A stretch of 7,531 nt of DNA. Source: Myxococcales bacterium. GTDB lineage: Bacteria; Myxococcota; Polyangia; Polyangiales; Polyangiaceae. Where the stretch lies: NCBI GenBank assembly GCA_003151595.1, contig PLXW01000146.1:5022-12552 (forward strand). Reading direction: 5' to 3'. The notes beneath the pieces are model-generated. The model saw only the letters and a program-made list of their open reading frames with translations, searched no databases and was not told where the DNA came from. Position 1 is the stretch's first letter; each line of letters starts with the position of its first letter. Shown here one piece after another: positions 6,463 through 7,531 of this stretch. The position numbers were made by a program, and so were the translations under genes.

Positions 6463-7531
6463 TTACGAAGGGGCTCGGACGTTGAGCTCGATCTTCCAGC
6501 GCTCGTCGGGTTTCGTCGGCGCGAGCGGGATCGCTTCGAGAAGAAGCGTCCCCACCTCGGTCACCGACGCGCGCAGCTGAACGGGCACGACGTCCCCTTC
6601 GCGGCGCCCTTCGGCCGGCAGCGTGACCTCGATCGGCGCGAGCTCCTCCAGCTCGTCTTTGCTCCATCGCTCGAGCGCCGCGCCCGCGCCGTCCGCGCGA
6701 CGCACCGACGACCCGAAGAACCGGAAGCGGACGTTCTCGCCGACGACGATGCCGAGCTCGTGCGGCGGGAGGTTCGCGCTCGTCCCCTCCTCCATCCCGA
6801 ACGGCGCCAGGCACATCGCCGTGATCGGCGGCTCGATCCCCGGCACCGCGGGCGCGGGGCTCTCGATGCCGACGTAGTACGCGCGCGCCGTCCCTCCACG
6901 AATACGGAGCCCGCGACCGCGACGCGCGAGGCCGTAGGCCGCGGCTCCGCGCGCCACCGCGAGATCGAGATCGCCGCCGTCGAGCACCCGCACGGGGGGC
7001 GCGCCGTCGGCCGCGAGCCACGCATCGATCGCCGCGACGATCCGCGCGCGCAACGCCGTCCCCTTCATGACGCCGCCGTTGAAGAGGAGCGCGGTCGGAT
7101 GGAGCAGCGCGCCGCCGGTCTGCGCCTTGAATCCTTCGAGCTTCTTCGTGGCGTCGGCCTGCCTCGCGAGGAACGCCGCCAGGTGCCTGGTGACCGCGGG
7201 GTCCGAGGCGTAGGGCAGACCGATCTGCGTGAGCGCAGCGCGCGCGCGAATCGCCGGTCGCGCGCCGGCATCGACCAGCGGGAAATACCCTTCGACCAGC
7301 GTGGCCGTCACTTCCTCGCGCGTGAGCTCCGCGCGCAGTCCGCCGCCGATCAGCTTCGACCCGCGCGACGCGATCGCGATCGGCGCCGACGCCGCCGTCG
7401 CGTCGCTGAGCAGCCGCTCCTTCGCCGCGCGACAGGCGTGCGTGAGGGCGACCATCTGCCAGCGATCGATCTCCTTCCCCTGCGCCTCGAGCTTCGCCTT
7501 CACGACATGCGCCAGCGCGAGGTCCATGTTG
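6463..7531 (-). CDS. Hsp70-family protein, C-terminal part only (5' end outside window)
   Basis: The visible 355 codons are the C-terminal portion of an Hsp70-type protein. The frame stays open to the right edge, and the first visible residues, NMDLALA, match an internal segment (256-262) of the downstream Hsp70, so roughly 250 residues including both phosphate loops should lie beyond the window. Counting from that Met, the adenosine-site segment TALLFNGGV is at 135-143, DLDLAVARGA at 166-175 and a beta-rich C-terminal domain at about 190-350 (GIVVGENVRFRFFGSS, TEVGTLLLEA, WKIELNVR). It ends where the downstream copy begins its linker and helical extension, so it lacks the DUF3731-like module. 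It is the upstream member of a tandem pair and ends 5 bp before its partner starts. Whether the missing part is intact cannot be seen. Confidence 0.88.
   Translation of the reverse strand, partial: NMDLALAHVVKAKLEAQGKEIDRWQMVALTHACRAAKERLLSDATAASAPIAIASRGSKLIGGGLRAELTREEVTATLVEGYFPLVDAGARPAIRARAALTQIGLPYASDPAVTRHLAAFLARQADATKKLEGFKAQTGGALLHPTALLFNGGVMKGTALRARIVAAIDAWLAADGAPPVRVLDGGDLDLAVARGAAAYGLARRGRGLRIRGGTARAYYVGIESPAPAVPGIEPPITAMCLAPFGMEEGTSANLPPHELGIVVGENVRFRFFGSSVRRADGAGAALERWSKDELEELAPIEVTLPAEGRREGDVVPVQLRASVTEVGTLLLEAIPLAPTKPDERWKIELNVRAPS

Noticed and set aside
3203..6580. Rightward open frame of 1125 codons opposite the Hsp70 genes
   Set aside because: Its translation is dominated by Arg, Ala, His and Asp with no domain, and it lies wholly antisense to the hydrolase start and the Hsp70 genes, which have clear motifs. 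High third-position GC removes stop codons from the opposite strand, which explains its length.
6458..7021. N-terminal extension of the second Hsp70 to a start at 7021
   Set aside because: The extra 188 residues are Arg/Ala-rich, unlike any Hsp70 N-terminus, and overlap the well-supported upstream Hsp70 in another frame. The GTG at 6457 puts the first phosphate loop at the expected position.
7525..7527. ATG at 7527 as the true start of the upstream Hsp70 gene
   Set aside because: The preceding codon encodes Asn and the sequence NMDLALA matches an internal Hsp70 segment, so this Met is internal and the gene continues past the window.

Overview
The window is very GC-rich and almost fully coding. 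The best lineage clue is a C-terminal MYXO-CTERM sorting tag (Ser/Gly linker, Gly-Cys, one membrane segment, Arg cluster) on the second gene. This tag is a known hallmark of Myxococcota. The composition, the long shadow reading frames on both strands and the Hsp70 types present fit a myxobacterium-like member of that phylum, perhaps in the Polyangia. The placement is inferred from these traits, not from a marker gene.

Layout. Two genes run rightward. The first (10-1392) encodes a predicted lipoprotein with five CXXCH heme-binding motifs, a multiheme c-type cytochrome. The second (1419-2837, 26 bp downstream) encodes a secreted Asp-box (BNR/sortilin-like) beta-propeller that ends in the MYXO-CTERM tag. 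They meet, tail to tail and with only 5 bp between stop codons, a leftward three-gene run. In transcription order this run is: a partial Hsp70-family protein cut off by the right window edge (6463-7531); a second, full-length Hsp70-family protein of 915 residues whose C-terminal extension resembles the DUF3731 'DnaK-related' module (3710-6457); and a secreted alpha/beta-hydrolase with a GHSGG nucleophile elbow (2843-3691). Gaps in the leftward run are 5 bp and 18 bp, so co-transcription is likely, with the promoter outside the window.

How the genes may work together. The rightward pair both act outside the cytoplasm. The cytochrome would be anchored by lipid and the propeller held by the myxosortase pathway, which fits a shared envelope or surface redox function, but no substrate can be read from the sequence. 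The Hsp70 pair is a tandem duplication: from the GGDNMDLALA segment onward the two align almost throughout, but only the downstream copy has the roughly 330-residue C-terminal module. No DnaJ or GrpE is present in the window. The hydrolase is exported and the Hsp70s are cytoplasmic, so its place in the run may be incidental.

No tRNA, rRNA, CRISPR array, insertion sequence, riboswitch or convincing terminator was seen. No intergenic stretch exceeds 30 bp.
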